A stretch of 64,000 nt of DNA from Catenovulum agarivorans YM01 (lineage in GTDB: Bacteria > Pseudomonadota > Gammaproteobacteria > Enterobacterales > Alteromonadaceae). Within the stretch, counting starts at the first letter, position 1, and the number at the start of each line of letters is the position of its first letter. Both the position numbers and the translations under genes were made by a program. The notes beneath the pieces were generated by a model. It ran no database searches. It was not told the origin of the DNA and worked only from the letters and a program-made list of their open reading frames with translations. The stretch lies in assembly GCF_000281085.1 (NCBI RefSeq), contig NZ_JH767523.1:62001-126000 (forward strand). Direction: 5' to 3'. Below, piece by piece: positions 17,227 to 26,826 of the stretch.

Positions 17227-19311
17227 TTAGGCTTGTTTGGCAATATGAGTCAGTTGCTCATCTATTTTTTTGAGTGTTTCACTTAGCTGACTCATAGCAA
17301 CAGGTTTAGAGAAGTAATAACCTTGAATTTGGTCAACGCCTAACGCATTTAAATAATTATATTGTTGTTGGGTTTCGACCCCTTCAGCACATATTGTCAT
17401 ACCTAACTTTTTCGCTAGCGAAATAATTGCATCTGTTACTTTGCTATCTTTTTCTGATTTAAATAAGTTACGTACAAAAAATTGGTCAATTTTAATGGTA
17501 TCGGCTTGTACCTGAGTTAGATAACTCAATGATGAATAGCCAGTTCCAAAATCATCCAAGGCTATGCTGCAACCAAGATGTTTAACTTTGCTGATGAAAT
17601 TATGCGCTATGGTAAAGTTTTCTATGTATGCTGATTCAGTGATTTCGAATTGAATTAACTGGGTATTTATTTTGGGATTGCTCAACGCTTTAATTAGGTA
17701 ACTTACGAAATTGGGACGAAATATATCCATAGAACTTAAGTTAAACGACACCTTTAAGCTATTGTCAAACTGCTGCTGAATAGTTTGCAACTGGTGAAAA
17801 CCAACTTCGATCACCCAGCGGGTAATGTCGTTTATTTTGCCTGTTTGTTCGGCAATCTTGATAAATTCATCCGGAGAAACCATGCCTAAGGTTGGGCTAT
17901 TCCATCGAATCAATGCTTCTATGCCAACGACTCCAACTTCAGGTTTTACTTTAGGCTGATAGAGCAAATAAAATTCATTATTGGCTAAACCACTTTTAAT
18001 TGCTGCGGCAATTTGCAGACGACGCTCTTGCTGAGCCGTCATAGCATCAACAAATTCTATATATCTATTTCGACCGTTTTGTTTAGCTTTATACAAGGCT
18101 ACATCTGCATTTGCCAACAACAAACCACTGTCATAAAAGGATGGTTTAGCATGTGCAATACCCATACTTACAGTTGCTTGCAACGACCAGCTATCAATAT
18201 GGACATTTTTATTGAGTTTAATAATAATTTGGTCACATAAATGAACTGCGTTTCCTTGGGTTTTATCTTCAGGCAAAATGATTGCAAATTCGTCACCACC
18301 TATGCGCGCTAGCACCTGATCTTCGGTTAATAAGTGTTTTAGCCGCTTGGTCACTTCCAATAGCAATTTGTCTCCATTTTTATGACCAATCGCTTCATTT
18401 ACCGTTTTAAAGTCATCTATGTCGAGTAAAATGACCGCAATAGCATGATACTGCTGGTCGACTTGTTTTATGTATCGCGACAAAATATCCATAAACATTT
18501 TGCGATTAGGCAAACCTGTCAGTTGGTCATAATTTGCCAGCTGGATTAACTCAGCTTGTTGTTTAACAAGTTTTTCTGTATAGGATTTGTTTGCCTGTTG
18601 TTGTTTGTTGATAGTGGCCAACATGTCGCTGACTCGCAAGGTGAGTTGTTTTATTTCATCGTTGCTATGCGTTTTAATCTGCTGAACGCTTGTGTAATCC
18701 TGACCTTTTTCAACTTGTTCGACAGCTCGAGTTAAATTGAGCAATGGACGAATCGCAGTGGTTTGTAGCCAATTATTAAATAAAAAAGTGAAAACTAAAG
18801 CGGCTATTACCAGCGGGATTAATTTTTCGATAAAGGCACTCTGGCTTTGTGCAAGTTGCTTTTTTAAATCAATATATAAATAAAATTGCCCGAGCTTATA
18901 ACTGTCGTCACCAATTTTTGTCCTCAATAACAAGCTGTCTGAGTATTGATTAGGCTGGGCATTGATTAAAAATGGAATAGTCTGTTGTAGCTTTTCTGAG
19001 TAGTAGTTTGGATTAATGTAGCTATGAACTAATTCGCCAGATTGATCAGTAATGGCGGCAAACTTAACATAAGGATATTTGTCTAGTTGCAGTAGCCGAG
19101 TACTTAAGGTGAAGTCGTTGGCATTATTGGTGGCAAAGTATTCGACCAAATCTTCCGATATGTTTTGAGCAAGTGCCGAAAAGTCTTGAGCGGCAGTTTC
19201 TATATAAAGACGCTTATGTTCATTAATTGAAATATACAAAATGGCACTAGATAAGATGATCACGCTCGATAGCGTCATCAGCAATAGTTTTGTACGAATG
19301 CTTACGAACAT
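17227..19311 (-). CDS. Membrane diguanylate cyclase/phosphodiesterase (HAMP-GGDEF-EAL)
   Basis: A 694-residue c-di-GMP protein. Two membrane helices (about residues 7-27 and 170-190) flank a periplasmic sensor of about 140 residues. A HAMP domain (IRPLLNLTRAVEQVEKG), GGDEF and EAL follow. The cyclase motif GGDEF (338-342) is intact, but the I-site position holds TEDQ instead of RxxD, so product inhibition is probably lost. EAL (465-467), EITES, DDFGTGYSS and CAEGVET are present. Start 19311 is supported by AAGGA seven bases upstream. It is convergent with the porin/PstS-like pair 29 bases away. Confidence 0.9.
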   Translation of the reverse strand: MFVSIRTKLLLMTLSSVIILSSAILYISINEHKRLYIETAAQDFSALAQNISEDLVEYFATNNANDFTLSTRLLQLDKYPYVKFAAITDQSGELVHSYINPNYYSEKLQQTIPFLINAQPNQYSDSLLLRTKIGDDSYKLGQFYLYIDLKKQLAQSQSAFIEKLIPLVIAALVFTFLFNNWLQTTAIRPLLNLTRAVEQVEKGQDYTSVQQIKTHSNDEIKQLTLRVSDMLATINKQQQANKSYTEKLVKQQAELIQLANYDQLTGLPNRKMFMDILSRYIKQVDQQYHAIAVILLDIDDFKTVNEAIGHKNGDKLLLEVTKRLKHLLTEDQVLARIGGDEFAIILPEDKTQGNAVHLCDQIIIKLNKNVHIDSWSLQATVSMGIAHAKPSFYDSGLLLANADVALYKAKQNGRNRYIEFVDAMTAQQERRLQIAAAIKSGLANNEFYLLYQPKVKPEVGVVGIEALIRWNSPTLGMVSPDEFIKIAEQTGKINDITRWVIEVGFHQLQTIQQQFDNSLKVSFNLSSMDIFRPNFVSYLIKALSNPKINTQLIQFEITESAYIENFTIAHNFISKVKHLGCSIALDDFGTGYSSLSYLTQVQADTIKIDQFFVRNLFKSEKDSKVTDAIISLAKKLGMTICAEGVETQQQYNYLNALGVDQIQGYYFSKPVAMSQLSETLKKIDEQLTHIAKQA

Positions 19312-19452
19312 AATATTTCCTTGTCCAAATAACACTAAGCAGGCCATTCACCACAGTAATAGGTGGCAATTTTTCACAAAGGGTTGCTGATAACTATGAT
19401 ATAAAGTGGCATAATTTACAACATTAAAACAGCTAGCCTGTGACTAACAATA

Positions 19453-19479
19453 TTGTTGTTGGCAATTTTCGGTTACAAT
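19453..19479 (+). promoter_or_regulatory. Candidate promoter upstream of glnS
   Basis: TTGTTG (19453-19458) and TACAAT (19474-19479) are separated by 15 bases, shorter than the usual 17. The pair lies 65 bases upstream of the glnS ATG. It is the best match in the region but remains a weak call. Confidence 0.25.
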
Positions 19480-19543
19480 ATTTGACTTTCAGCAGGCTTA
19501 ATCAAAATTTGCGCAGCTAGATTTTAAGAGGATTAGTATTTTT

Positions 19544-21217
19544 ATGGTCGACACACCGGCTCGCCCAAGCAATTTTATTCGAACAATTATCGATCAAGAT
19601 TTGGATTCAGGTAAACATAGTTATGTCCACACGCGTTTCCCACCTGAGCCAAACGGTTATTTACACATTGGTCATGCTAAGTCTATTTGTTTAAATTTTG
19701 GCATAGCGCAAGATTACCAAGGCACGTGTAATTTGCGTTTTGACGATACTAATCCTGAAAAAGAAAATATTGATTACGTTAAATCTATTCAACAAGACGT
19801 TAAATGGTTAGGTTTTGAGTGGGCGGGTGAACCAAGATACTCATCGAATTATTTCGACCAATTGTATGCTTATGCAGTGGAATTGATAAAAGCAGGCAAA
19901 GCTTATGTGTGCTTTTTAAATGGTGAACAAACCCGAGAGTACCGTGGTACCTTAACTGAGCCAGGTAAAGATAGTCCGTATCGAGATACTAGCCCTGAAG
20001 AAAACTTAGCCTTATTTGAAAAAATGCGTGCGGGTGAATTCAAAGAGGGTGAATGTGCATTGCGTGCCAAAATTGATATGGCCTCTCCATTTATGTGTAT
20101 GCGCGACCCAATTATCTATCGCGTGAAATTTGCTCATCACCATCAAACTGGTGATAAATGGTGCATTTATCCAATGTACGATTTCACTCATTGTATTTCG
20201 GATGCGATTGAAGATATTACCCATTCGTTATGTACATTAGAATTCCAAGATAACCGCCGTTTGTACGATTGGGTTTTAGACAATATTTCAATTGAAGCGC
20301 GTCCACATCAGTACGAATTCTCGCGTTTAAACCTTGAATACACAGTGATGAGTAAACGTAAATTAAATGCGTTAGTCACTGATAATCACGTTTCTGGTTG
20401 GGACGATCCGCGCATGCCTACTATCGCAGGTTTGAGACGCCGTGGTTACACGCCTGAATCTATCCGTGAATTTTGTTTGCGCATTGGTGTAACCAAAATG
20501 GATAACATGGTTGAAATGGCTATGTTAGAAGCTTGTATTCGTGAAGATTTAAATGACAATGCACCACGCGCTATGGCGGTTTTAGAGCCGATTAAATTGG
20601 TGATTGAAAACTTCCCTGAAGATAAAAGCGAAATTCTAAACGTGGCAAATCACCCACAAAATCCTGAGTTTGGTAGCCGTGAAGTATCTTTCTCACGCGA
20701 ACTTTACATAGAGCGTGAAGACTTTAGAGAGTCAGCCAACAAAAAATACAAACGTTTAGTGTTAGACAAAGAAGTGCGTTTACGTGGTGCATATGTAGTT
20801 AAAGCTGTAAGAGTTGATAAAAACGCCGACGGTGAAATTGAAACTGTCTATTGCCAATACGATCCAGAAACTTTAGGTAAAAATCCAGCAGATGGCCGTT
20901 CTGTAAAAGGTGTCATTCATTGGGTGGATGCAAAAACAGCAAAACCTGCTGAAGTGCGTTTGTACGACAGACTCTTCACTGTGCCAAATCCAGCAGCGGA
21001 AGAAGACTTTACTCAAGTATTAAACCCAGAAAGTTTAGTTGTGGTAAAAGGCGCTCAATTGGAAGCTAGCCTAGCTGATCCTGCAGCAACTCAAGCTTTC
21101 CAGTTTGAACGCACAGGTTATTTTGTTAAAGACAGTAAAGACTCAAGCGACAGCCAGCTAGTGTTTAATCGCACTGTAGGTTTGCGTGACAGTTGGGCAA
21201 AAGTAGAGCAAAAATAA
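19544..21217 (+). CDS. glnS: Glutamine--tRNA ligase
   Basis: A 557-residue class I aminoacyl-tRNA synthetase charging tRNA-Gln. The start [16 protein letters not shown], the [15 protein letters not shown] signature with HIGH at residues 41-44, and the KMSKS-type loop VMSKRKL are all present. The C-terminal beta-barrel anticodon-binding region includes [12 protein letters not shown]. Length matches E. coli GlnS (554). AAGAGG precedes the ATG. It is a single gene with its own terminator-like hairpin at 21240-21278. Confidence 0.98.
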   Translation: MVDTPARPSNFIRTIIDQDLDSGKHSYVHTRFPPEPNGYLHIGHAKSICLNFGIAQDYQGTCNLRFDDTNPEKENIDYVKSIQQDVKWLGFEWAGEPRYSSNYFDQLYAYAVELIKAGKAYVCFLNGEQTREYRGTLTEPGKDSPYRDTSPEENLALFEKMRAGEFKEGECALRAKIDMASPFMCMRDPIIYRVKFAHHHQTGDKWCIYPMYDFTHCISDAIEDITHSLCTLEFQDNRRLYDWVLDNISIEARPHQYEFSRLNLEYTVMSKRKLNALVTDNHVSGWDDPRMPTIAGLRRRGYTPESIREFCLRIGVTKMDNMVEMAMLEACIREDLNDNAPRAMAVLEPIKLVIENFPEDKSEILNVANHPQNPEFGSREVSFSRELYIEREDFRESANKKYKRLVLDKEVRLRGAYVVKAVRVDKNADGEIETVYCQYDPETLGKNPADGRSVKGVIHWVDAKTAKPAEVRLYDRLFTVPNPAAEEDFTQVLNPESLVVVKGAQLEASLADPAATQAFQFERTGYFVKDSKDSSDSQLVFNRTVGLRDSWAKVEQK

Positions 21218-21239
21218 CCTTGTCATTTTGCTGCTAATA

Positions 21240-21278
21240 TTATCGACCTAATAGTTATATCAATTGTTAGGTCGATAA
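21240..21278 (+). terminator. Terminator-like hairpin after glnS
   Basis: TTATCGACCTAA (21240-21251) pairs perfectly with TTAGGTCGATAA (21267-21278), giving a 12-bp stem with a 15-base loop. A T-rich stretch (TTACTTTTTATT) follows. It lies 22 bases after the glnS stop. Confidence 0.6.
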
Positions 21279-21353
21279 CTTACTTTTTATTGGCTATTTG
21301 TTAATAACTGGTTAATACTTAACTCAGTAGTTATTGCGTCTGTGGAGGCGCTT

Positions 21354-21911
21354 ATGGCAGATGGTTCAACTATTATCAAAGCGGACATAAGTGTTTCGCA
21401 TATTGATTCCCAAGACTTCTTAACTCGTAGTGAAGTTATTGCTGTGCATCAAGCTGAATCCCATCAGCATTTGGTTCAGCGTTTACTCGCTTGGGCAATT
21501 TTTCGCCACCACCAATTACAAATGAGCCGAGCTATCTGCGTAGGTGATGAGCCTGATTTATTCGTAAAGCGCAACGATGTTCAATTTGAACATTGGATTG
21601 AAGTTGACCAATTACCCCTTGACCGACTTGAAAAAGCAGAAGCTAAATCCGAGCATGTATGGCTGTTTTATTGCGACCAACAAAAAGCGCAAAAGCTGCA
21701 TAAGCTAATAAATAAACACCCGAGTTTACAACTCGTCGAAATAGATAATGACATGGTTGAAAACTTAAGTTTGTTAATTGAAAAGAATCTAGCCTGGAGC
21801 GTGATGATAGATCATGACTTGCTAACAGTTGCGGCTGGTGATGCTTTTTTTGAATCTAAACTGACCTTGTTCCATCCATTAACCGTGCCCGCGGTCGATC
21901 TAATTCATTAA
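21354..21911 (+). CDS. YaeQ family protein
   Basis: A 185-residue YaeQ protein, a family with a PD-(D/E)xK nuclease-like fold and no settled function; it was once linked to RfaH-type antitermination by suppression. Recognisable segments are STIIKADISVSHID at the start, AESHQHLVQRLLAWAIFRH, the GDEPDLFVKRNDVQFEHWIE core with acidic residues, and HVWLFYCDQQKAQKL. ATG 21354 is chosen because GGAGG lies six bases before it; a GTG four codons upstream overlaps that site. Length fits the family. Confidence 0.88.
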   Translation: MADGSTIIKADISVSHIDSQDFLTRSEVIAVHQAESHQHLVQRLLAWAIFRHHQLQMSRAICVGDEPDLFVKRNDVQFEHWIEVDQLPLDRLEKAEAKSEHVWLFYCDQQKAQKLHKLINKHPSLQLVEIDNDMVENLSLLIEKNLAWSVMIDHDLLTVAAGDAFFESKLTLFHPLTVPAVDLIH

Positions 21912-21928
21912 ATTTAAGCTAAGCCCGG

Positions 21929-23482
21929 TTATTTAAGAACAGACTCTAATTCTTCGAGTGTTTTACCTTTGGTTTCTGGTAGCAGTTTGTAAATTAGAAT
22001 TAAGCCGAGCGCCGCAAACACAGCGTAAACAATAAAGGTAAAGGGTGCACCAAAGGTTGCAAGTTCGTACGGAAACATAAGTTGCGTGATAAAACTTGCT
22101 GCACTATTGGTTAAACCAACAATGGAAATAGCCAGTCCACGCAAATGGTTTGGAAAAATTTCCGACAACAATACCCACATCACAGGCCCAAGTGAAACCG
22201 CAAACGAGGCGACAAAAAATAAAATGGCAAATAGCACAAGTGGGGCATTAATATGCGTTGCTTGTTTTAAAATATCGCTCTGGTATTGCTTAAATTGTTC
22301 GGCAGTTAACACTGAATGCAGTGCTTGTTTAAACGCGATATCAGATTGAAATTCTTGCTCAGCTAAAGTCATTAATTTAGGTTCAGCGATTTGTGCACTC
22401 AGTTCAATTGCCGACGCTTGTGTGAGTTTGTAATCAGCTTGATAAAAGGCAAAGCTATTTAAACTCATACTTAAGATCACACCACATAAACCAGCGATAA
22501 ATAGTGGTCTGCGGCCAATTTTGTCAATCAGCACCATGGCGATCAGGGTAAAAACTACATTGGTTAAACCAATCCAAATTGCTTGTACAAATGCAGCATT
22601 TTTACCTACACCACTTTGTTCAAAAATGCTTGGCGCGTAAAAATAAATGGCGTTGACTCCAGTGATTTGCTGAATAATGCCAATGGTAAAAGCTATTATG
22701 ATAATTAAACGCATTTTTTGACTAAAAAATTGCTTAAGTCTTTCGGCTAAATTCAGTGATTGTTGTGCTACAGAATGGCGAATGCTATTAATTTGCTCTA
22801 GTGCTTCAGCAGCAGGTAATAGCTTATTTAAGGTGATTTGTGCTTGTTGCGGTTTATTGGCTAAGACTAGCCATCTGGGACTTTCGGGAATTAAAAATAA
22901 TAATAGGAAATAGCCAAGTGCAGGCACAATTTCTACAGCTAACATAAAGCGCCAAACATTTTGCTCTAGCTGATAAGCTTGTAACCAGTGTTCTACATTA
23001 GACGCTGCATTTAACAGATAATAATTGGCAAAATACGCGGCAGAAAAACCGAATACTATATTCAGCTGATTAATTGACACTAGTTTACCGCGCAGCTGAG
23101 CTGGCGCGATTTCCGCAATATAAATAGGCGCTATCACTAAAGATGAAAAGGCAAAGCCACCGATAATGCGCGCAATAATTAAACTTTGATAAGAATTTGC
23201 CATTGCCGAAGCGATAGCCGAGCAGAGATACAGTGCTGCTATGACAATTAATACTTTTTTGCGGCCAACTTTGTCAGCAATTGGCCCTGCGAGTAAAGAG
23301 GCTATGGCTGCACCTAAGGTTGGCGAGCTAACAACAAAACCTTCTTGCCAAGGGGATAAATTAAATTCTTGTGAGGCATAACCAATCACACCCGAAATGA
23401 CTGAGGCATCAAAACCAAAGACAAATCCGCCGAGCGCGGCAATGCTAGCAACAAAAATTGCGTATGTTTGAGTTGAATTCAT
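21929..23482 (-). CDS. Sugar porter MFS transporter
   Basis: A 517-residue, twelve-helix transporter of the sugar porter family (XylE/GLUT type). Diagnostic motifs are GFVFGFDASVISG in helix 1, GPIADKVGRKKVL, PESPRWLVL after helix 6, the QQITGVNAIYFYAP sugar-site helix 7, IDKIGRRPLF and PETKGKTLEELE near the end. It should co-transport a hexose or pentose with a proton or sodium ion. A long insert between helices 8 and 9 or 9 and 10 (about residues 355-405) is unusual for bacterial members and rich in Ala, Gln and Leu. No catabolic gene is adjacent, so the sugar is unknown. The flhB-like gene ends 2 bases upstream. Confidence 0.92.
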   Translation of the reverse strand: MNSTQTYAIFVASIAALGGFVFGFDASVISGVIGYASQEFNLSPWQEGFVVSSPTLGAAIASLLAGPIADKVGRKKVLIVIAALYLCSAIASAMANSYQSLIIARIIGGFAFSSLVIAPIYIAEIAPAQLRGKLVSINQLNIVFGFSAAYFANYYLLNAASNVEHWLQAYQLEQNVWRFMLAVEIVPALGYFLLLFLIPESPRWLVLANKPQQAQITLNKLLPAAEALEQINSIRHSVAQQSLNLAERLKQFFSQKMRLIIIIAFTIGIIQQITGVNAIYFYAPSIFEQSGVGKNAAFVQAIWIGLTNVVFTLIAMVLIDKIGRRPLFIAGLCGVILSMSLNSFAFYQADYKLTQASAIELSAQIAEPKLMTLAEQEFQSDIAFKQALHSVLTAEQFKQYQSDILKQATHINAPLVLFAILFFVASFAVSLGPVMWVLLSEIFPNHLRGLAISIVGLTNSAASFITQLMFPYELATFGAPFTFIVYAVFAALGLILIYKLLPETKGKTLEELESVLK

Positions 23483-23484
23483 AG

Positions 23485-23787
23485 TTAGGCTTTTGTATTT
23501 ATTCGTTTTTGTTGTATGCCTAAGTCGGCTGGTATTATGCCTTTAAGTACGTATGACCAAGCAATAATCTCAGCAATAATAATATACACTTCTTCGGGTA
23601 TTTCACTACCTACATCTAATTTAGCTAAATAATTTGCTAGTTCAATGTCTTCATGCACCATTACACCAGCCTCGCGCGCTTGCTCAATAATGGATTGAGC
23701 TAACTCATCAAAACCTTTGGCGGTAACTTTAGGTGTATTGGGCGCATCATAGGTCAGTGCTATCGCTTTTTTCTCGTCTGCAGGCAT
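23485..23787 (-). CDS. FlhB C-terminal-domain protein (FlhX-like)
   Basis: A 100-residue protein that aligns with the cytoplasmic autocleaved part of FlhB/YscU: IALTYDAPNTPKVTAKGFDE, HEDIELANYLAKLDVGSEIP and VYIIIAEIIAWSYVLKG. Its N-terminus starts just after the place where FlhB has the NPTH cleavage motif, which is therefore absent, as are all FlhB membrane helices. Such free-standing copies can partly replace FlhB-CC in export switching in some bacteria. It follows the FliK-like gene by 2 bases and is certainly co-transcribed with it. No other flagellar gene is in the window. Confidence 0.88.
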   Translation of the reverse strand: MPADEKKAIALTYDAPNTPKVTAKGFDELAQSIIEQAREAGVMVHEDIELANYLAKLDVGSEIPEEVYIIIAEIIAWSYVLKGIIPADLGIQQKRINTKA

Positions 23788-23789
23788 AG

Positions 23790-26120
23790 TTATACCAACC
23801 TATATTGCATTGACAGCGCGGATTCATTCCATAGCTGGCTGGGAATTTTACCTAAATTAAAATTATATTCTTCCAATAAAATACCCAATTTAGACAAGTT
23901 CTCTTTTAGCTGTTGAATGTTATTTTCACCTAATTCTAGTAACTTTTGAGTTTCTGTATATAGGTTTATTTTCAACTTGCCTTCCACATACACAGCTTTG
24001 GCTAACATATTACCCAAATCACCCATATTAAATTTAAGCGAAAAGCGCCACATTTTAACTGCATCAGCGCGGTTTGATTCTGCATCCGTATCTATTTGAA
24101 TGGCTAAATCTAACTGTTGCAAAGCTTCATTGCCTAATATAGGTAAAGTTGCAAAGAGCTGGTTTTGATTATCTATTTGTGACTTGGCTGTATGCAACTG
24201 ATTATTCTGCATATTGCGAATACTTTGTGCTAACGCTTGAGTTAATTTTTCATTTGCACTGGACTGAAGGTTATTTGTCGCAGCAGAAGAGCCAGTTGCT
24301 GCTGCACTCGTTTTATCCGTGGTTTTATTTGGATTAACTTGATTAGGCAATTGTGTGCGTTTTGCTTTCGCCATAAAAATCTGTTGTAAAGCAGATACCA
24401 GTGCATTGGCCAAACCCGAATTGTTGTTGGCTGTATTTGCTTGGGCTGCCAAACTGAATTGTGGCAGCTGTACTTGCTCTAAAATTTGTTGTTTGACTTG
24501 GCTTGCATCAGGCTGTTGTATGGCTGTAGTTAAACTAGTCAATGCCGATTTTAATCCGCTAGGTAGGTCAATTTGTTGGTTGTTGAGCAGTTGCATTAGC
24601 TGGTTTAACGGAACATCTAAAGCGTTGTTTTTATGATTGAGAGTGCTGAGCAGTTGTTTTATTTGTTGGCTAACATTGAGGCTAGTGTTTTGAGATGCAT
24701 TATTCAAATTAGCCTGCAATTGTTGTAACAGCGCACCATCTGAAATTTTATTTGCTTGTGGTTTGGCCATGCTTATTTCACTTTGCAGCGAAACCCAGCC
24801 CCATTCTTTGAGTTGGTTAAGCATTTCTTTATTCAGCGGTAAATTTATTTGTCCAGCTGTGCTTGTGGTTATTTTTATGCCTGATGCCTCGTTTGCACTG
24901 GCTAGATGGAACTTACTATTTGTCGAAGCCTTGTCGAGCAATTGTGTTTTTTGCAGCGCGCTTTCAATAGATACAGCAAGATCTTTTGGTAAAGCTTTTA
25001 TTAAGGCTTGTAACTGCGGTGCTGATTTTCCTTCTTTACCACTCAATGCGGTAATTAAGTTTTGCAGTATGGCTTTTTCCGGTAATACCAGCTGCTTTTT
25101 CTCACCATTACTAAGTGTTAGTTCGGCAATACCATTATTAATACTGACGTTTACAAAGGGAATTTTTTGTTCAACTGCCGAGTTTAACGCTACTTTTACG
25201 CCGGCTATAGTTATGCTCGCATTGCCATCATCACTAGTTGTGACTGGCTTGATCAAGTTAATACCAGCTAGTTGAGTTTTGAAAGTTTGCTCAATGCGAC
25301 TGCGACTCTCTGTTGTTAGTTGCTGCAATTTAACCGGTTCAAGTTTGTTACCGTCAGGTAAGGCAAGTTCAAGGGGCGCGTTTTTACTATTTAAGCTGAT
25401 GTTTAGTTGACTATTGTTGGCTAAGTTTTGCTTAAGCAGTTGTTTGATTTCAATATCGGCGCTCGGGAGTGATAGTTTTCCTTGGCTGAGCTGGCTGATT
25501 AATTGGCTTTGATTGAGTTCCAATTTATTGTTGGCCTTGGTCGCCTGAGGATTTTTGGGGGAAAGTAGTTCAATCGTAATTGAGCCCGCTGGGTTATTCG
25601 CCAGCTTTAGCAGTACAGGCCCAGTGTAGTTTTTCGCTAAGTTAAGTTGGCTTGTGCTTAGCTGATATGTCTGATTGTTTAAGCTAAATTTAACACTGTT
25701 TTCGTCAGCCTGCGCATGGATAATTTTCCCTTGAACTGCACTGCTATTGGCTTCGTTATTTAACGCTAACTCTACTAATGCTTGTTTGTGTTGATTCGAC
25801 AGTGGTATTTCTGCAACGCTTGTTTGTGTTGGTGTAATGGTTAATTGATTATTAACTAAGTTGACTAAAACTCTATTGTTGGTGGGCGCATTAGCAGTTG
25901 TTGGCCCAAGCAACTGTTGCAGCAGATGCGATTGTGATTGACCGAGCGGAAAATTGAGTCTTTGCCCCAGCGGAAACTGTAAACTGGCCATTACTTCATT
26001 TACTTTAACCAAAGCTGCTTGTTGGTTTTGTAAAGGGATGCGCGCAACTTGCTCGACTTGAGCTTGCAGTTTATTGGTTAATTGCTTGTTGAATTTGTTA
26101 TCAAAACTTTCTATTGGCAT
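23790..26120 (-). CDS. FliK-like hook-length control family protein
   Basis: A 776-residue, Gln/Asn/Leu/Ala-rich protein of low complexity. Only the C-terminal part is well structured: WRFSLKFNMGDLGNMLAKAV, GKLKINLYTETQKL and NIQQLKENLSKLGI match the FliK C-terminal (Flg_hook) domain. No signal peptide is seen, consistent with a type III export-related protein. FliK measures hook length and switches FlhB specificity; the neighbour encodes an FlhB C-terminal domain, so the pair keeps this partnership. It is much longer than E. coli FliK (375). It diverges from ccmA, and no other flagellar gene is nearby. The exact role is inferred. Confidence 0.8.
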   Translation of the reverse strand: MPIESFDNKFNKQLTNKLQAQVEQVARIPLQNQQAALVKVNEVMASLQFPLGQRLNFPLGQSQSHLLQQLLGPTTANAPTNNRVLVNLVNNQLTITPTQTSVAEIPLSNQHKQALVELALNNEANSSAVQGKIIHAQADENSVKFSLNNQTYQLSTSQLNLAKNYTGPVLLKLANNPAGSITIELLSPKNPQATKANNKLELNQSQLISQLSQGKLSLPSADIEIKQLLKQNLANNSQLNISLNSKNAPLELALPDGNKLEPVKLQQLTTESRSRIEQTFKTQLAGINLIKPVTTSDDGNASITIAGVKVALNSAVEQKIPFVNVSINNGIAELTLSNGEKKQLVLPEKAILQNLITALSGKEGKSAPQLQALIKALPKDLAVSIESALQKTQLLDKASTNSKFHLASANEASGIKITTSTAGQINLPLNKEMLNQLKEWGWVSLQSEISMAKPQANKISDGALLQQLQANLNNASQNTSLNVSQQIKQLLSTLNHKNNALDVPLNQLMQLLNNQQIDLPSGLKSALTSLTTAIQQPDASQVKQQILEQVQLPQFSLAAQANTANNNSGLANALVSALQQIFMAKAKRTQLPNQVNPNKTTDKTSAAATGSSAATNNLQSSANEKLTQALAQSIRNMQNNQLHTAKSQIDNQNQLFATLPILGNEALQQLDLAIQIDTDAESNRADAVKMWRFSLKFNMGDLGNMLAKAVYVEGKLKINLYTETQKLLELGENNIQQLKENLSKLGILLEEYNFNLGKIPSQLWNESALSMQYRLV

Positions 26121-26226
26121 AAGTCGGTTATTTCATTTCGGCGGTTAGTTCGAATAGGGTGTAGCCAAACATGCAGAATATGTTAGTATCCGAAATCAAG
26201 TTAAATCAACCTTGTGGTCATGTATT

Positions 26227-26826
26227 TTGTTATCGGCCAACAACCTCACATGCATTAGAAATCAGCGCATCTTATTTGAAGATTTATCCTTCACTATCAA
26301 TCAGGGTAGCTTACTTTATCTGAAGGGGCCAAATGGTGCTGGTAAAACCACCCTTATGCGCAGTGTGATTGGTTTAAATCAGTTACAAGAAGGTGAGGTT
26401 GAGTTAGATCAACAACCCATTTCAGATTGCGGGCATAATATTCTTTATTTGGGACACAAACCAGCAGTAAACGAATGGCTCAGCGCCGAACAAAATATGC
26501 AGCATTGGTGTAATTTAAAAAATCAGCAAATTGATGTGTTAGAGCTCATAGACAAAGTCGGTTTGTCAGGCTTACACGATGTTCCAGTCAAATTTTTATC
26601 TGCCGGGCAAAAGCGCCGGGTTGCTTTAAGCCGTTTATGGAATTCAAATGCAAAACTTTGGGTGCTGGACGAACCTTTTACCTCGATAGATGTTAAAGGT
26701 GTAGCTGTATTAAATGCATTGTTTGCTCGGCATAAACAGCAGGGCGGCATTATCATGGTTACTAGTCATCAAGATTTACCTTCTGATGTGATTGATGATG
26801 TATTAACCTTGGAGTATAGATTTTAA
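26227..26826 (+). CDS. ccmA: Haem exporter ATP-binding protein CcmA
   Basis: An ABC ATPase of about 199 residues, the energy source of CcmABCD, which releases holo-CcmE during cytochrome c maturation. Walker A is GPNGAGKTTLM, the signature LSAGQKRRVALSRL and Walker B LWVLDEP. The likely start is TTG 26227 (MLSANNLTCIRNQR), matching the usual CcmA N-terminus; another TTG at 26212 would add five residues. Neither is ATG. Its stop overlaps the ccmB start in TAATG, the first of a chain of overlaps through the operon. Confidence 0.93.
   Translation: MLSANNLTCIRNQRILFEDLSFTINQGSLLYLKGPNGAGKTTLMRSVIGLNQLQEGEVELDQQPISDCGHNILYLGHKPAVNEWLSAEQNMQHWCNLKNQQIDVLELIDKVGLSGLHDVPVKFLSAGQKRRVALSRLWNSNAKLWVLDEPFTSIDVKGVAVLNALFARHKQQGGIIMVTSHQDLPSDVIDDVLTLEYRF

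Noticed and set aside
24763-25275. Plus-strand 170-codon frame opposite the FliK-like gene
   Set aside because: It is Cys- and Ser-rich antisense sequence of the Gln/Leu-rich FliK-like frame, as expected for a shadow frame.
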